Below the pieces are notes generated by a model. The model was not told the DNA's origin, did no database searches, and was given only the letters and a program-made list of their open reading frames with translations. From Nocardioides cavernae (lineage in GTDB: Bacteria; Actinomycetota; Actinomycetes; Propionibacteriales; Nocardioidaceae), in assembly GCF_013410035.1 (NCBI RefSeq), contig NZ_JACCBW010000004.1, forward strand, positions 248,001 through 312,000: a stretch of 64,000 bases of DNA, given 5' to 3'. The translations under genes were made by a program, and so were the position numbers. Shown here piece by piece: positions 62,780-64,000 of this stretch. Within the stretch, counting starts at the first letter, position 1. Each line of letters opens with the position of its first letter.

Positions 62780-64000
62780 GTGCGCGTGGTGGTGGTCGGC
62801 GGGGGCTTCGGCGGGATGGCCGCGGCCGCCCGCCTGGCCAGGCTCGGCCACGAGGTGACCCTCCTCGAGCGGGCCGACCACCTCGGTGGCGCGCTCACCA
62901 CCGTCGAGCAGGACGGCTTCGCCTGGGACGCCGGCCCGACGACGACGCTCCTGCCGGCCGTCGTCCGCGACCTGTTCCGCAAGTCCGGCCGTCCCCTGGA
63001 GCGCGAGCTCGACCTCGTGCCCCTCGACCTGGTCCGGGAGCACCGCTTCGCCGACGGCACCTCGGTGCGGCTGCCGGGCGGTTCACGGGCCGCGCAGCTC
63101 GAGGCGTTCGACTCCCTCGCCGCCGGCCTCGGCACGCAGTGGGTGGACCACGTCGCGTCGTACGGAGAGCCGTGGGAGCTGCTGCGCAAGGAGTGGTTCG
63201 AACGGCCCTACGACGCCGACGTCGCGCCGCGTGAGCTGGCCGCGCTGCTCGGCCGGCGGGAGTCGCTGCACAAGCGCCTGCGGCGCGGACTCCGCGACGA
63301 ACGACTGCGCCTCGTGGCGGGCCACCGGCTGGTCATGGACGGGCACGACCTGAGGCAGGTGCCGGTCTTCGCGGGCGTCGACGTCTACCTCGAGCAGCGG
63401 TTCGGCACGTGGACGGTGCCGGGAGGGCTCGCCCTGCTCGGCGCCGCGATGGCCGACCGGCTGGCGCTGCGTGGCGTCACCGTGGCGACCGGCACCGAGG
63501 CCTCGGACCTCGTGGTGCGCGACGGCCGGGTCGTGGCGGTGCGCACGCCCGAGGCGGAGGTCGACGCCGACCGGGTCGTCGTCGCGATCGACCCCCGGCG
63601 CCTGCCGACGCTGGCGCCGTACGTCGCGCGCACCCTGCCCGCCTTCCCGCCCGTCGTGTGCCACGTGGGCCTGCACGGCACTCCCGGCAGCGAGCTCCCC
63701 GACCTGCCGCACGAGGTCGTCCTGCACGGCGACCCGCTGCTCGTCGTCCGCACCGGTGGCCGGGCCCCTGAGGGTGGCGCCGCGTGGACCGTGCTCGCGC
63801 GCGGCCGGATCTCCGAGGACGTGCTGACGGCCCTGGCGCGCCACCGGATCGACGTCAGGAAGCACGTCGTCACCCGCGTCGACCGGACGCCGCGCGACCT
63901 GGTGGAGGCGTGGGGAGGCTCGCCGCACGGGATGCTGTGGCAGGGCCCGCGGAGCGCCGGGACCCGGCTCGGACCGCGTACGCCCGTCGCGGGCGTGCTC
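62780..64000 (+). CDS. FAD-dependent phytoene desaturase-like oxidoreductase (3' truncated by window edge)
   Basis: The frame runs from a GTG at 62780 to the right edge with no stop: 407 codons. The N-terminal dinucleotide fold VRVVVVGGGFGGMAAAARLA (GxGxxG) continues into GHEVTLLERADHLGGALTT and WDAGPTTTLLPAVVRDLF, the pattern of CrtI/phytoene dehydrogenase and related amine oxidase-like proteins. GGLALLGAAMADRLALRGV fits the second part of the family. The missing C-terminus should hold the last FAD-binding motif. Substrate not predictable; carotenoid synthesis is possible. Probably leaderless. Confidence 0.9.
   Translation, partial: MRVVVVGGGFGGMAAAARLARLGHEVTLLERADHLGGALTTVEQDGFAWDAGPTTTLLPAVVRDLFRKSGRPLERELDLVPLDLVREHRFADGTSVRLPGGSRAAQLEAFDSLAAGLGTQWVDHVASYGEPWELLRKEWFERPYDADVAPRELAALLGRRESLHKRLRRGLRDERLRLVAGHRLVMDGHDLRQVPVFAGVDVYLEQRFGTWTVPGGLALLGAAMADRLALRGVTVATGTEASDLVVRDGRVVAVRTPEAEVDADRVVVAIDPRRLPTLAPYVARTLPAFPPVVCHVGLHGTPGSELPDLPHEVVLHGDPLLVVRTGGRAPEGGAAWTVLARGRISEDVLTALARHRIDVRKHVVTRVDRTPRDLVEAWGGSPHGMLWQGPRSAGTRLGPRTPVAGVL

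Noticed and set aside
62761..63771. Short alternative frames within the last kilobases (62761-63234, 62886-63353 and 63409-63771)
   Set aside because: The frame starting at 62780 gives a continuous FAD-binding protein to the window edge, so the others are shadows.

Overview
The window is very GC-rich chromosomal DNA from a high-GC Gram-positive actinobacterium. The gene set (SsgA-family regulator, bifunctional PriA, Wag31/DivIVA, SepF, an actinobacterial division and cell wall cluster, LexA-type SOS box, DUF3040, SAV_6107-type HEPN) and the overall order fit Nocardioides or a close relative in the Nocardioidaceae; the species is not identifiable from sequence alone. I see no rRNA, insertion sequence, prophage, plasmid gene or CRISPR array. 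One tRNA gene is present.

Layout. 1-6.4 kb: the 3' end of an error-prone polymerase dnaE2, tRNA-Val, a small PGPGW membrane protein, an SsgA-family protein and a heterodimeric-looking ABC exporter pair. 6.5-9.1 kb: a polar amino acid ABC importer. 9.1-18.1 kb: two histidine gene blocks (hisD-hisC-hisB-hisH and priA-NUDIX-hisF), separated by a hemerythrin-like protein, a DoxX protein and a secreted phosphatase-like protein. 18.1-21.7 kb: Lon-substrate-binding-domain protein, YbaK deacylase, DUF3352 protein and a membrane protein. 21.7-25.3 kb: replicative polymerase dnaE1. 25.5-31.3 kb: DUF2332, a GNAT-chorismate mutase-like fusion, RluD-type pseudouridine synthase, lspA, a DksA/TraR protein with a lysine-alanine-proline repeat arm, wag31, yggT and sepF. 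31.4-48.6 kb: the complete division and cell wall cluster on the minus strand (mraZ, a 52-residue membrane protein, rsmH, ftsL, ftsI, murE, murF, mraY, murD, ftsW, murG, murC, ftsQ, ftsZ, pgeF, yggS). 49.0-53.6 kb, plus strand: moxR, DUF58 and transglutaminase genes. 53.8-61.1 kb: DUF3040, then dinB, a methyltransferase, a third DnaE-type polymerase, a HEPN protein and DUF6504. 61.2-64 kb: a membrane protein, a second YbaK-like protein, DUF4126 and the 5' part of an FAD oxidoreductase.

How the genes work together. The cluster from mraZ to wag31 holds lipid II synthesis (MurC-G, MraY), septal synthesis (FtsW, FtsI), divisome proteins (FtsZ, FtsQ, FtsL, SepF) and polar growth (Wag31). Upstream of mraZ are four or five TGG repeats at an exact 10-bp spacing that overlap a promoter, which fits MraZ autoregulation. 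The DUF6504-HEPN-DnaE genes lie behind a perfect LexA palindrome (61063-61078). With dinB just downstream they look like a damage-inducible translesion synthesis cassette, separate from the dnaE2 at the left edge. This is the most interesting system in the window.

Two general traits stand out. Adjacent genes often overlap by 4 nt (ATGA, GTGA or TTGA). Many genes start 6-7 nt after a TANNNT -10 box (mostly TAGGNT), which suggests widespread leaderless transcription.
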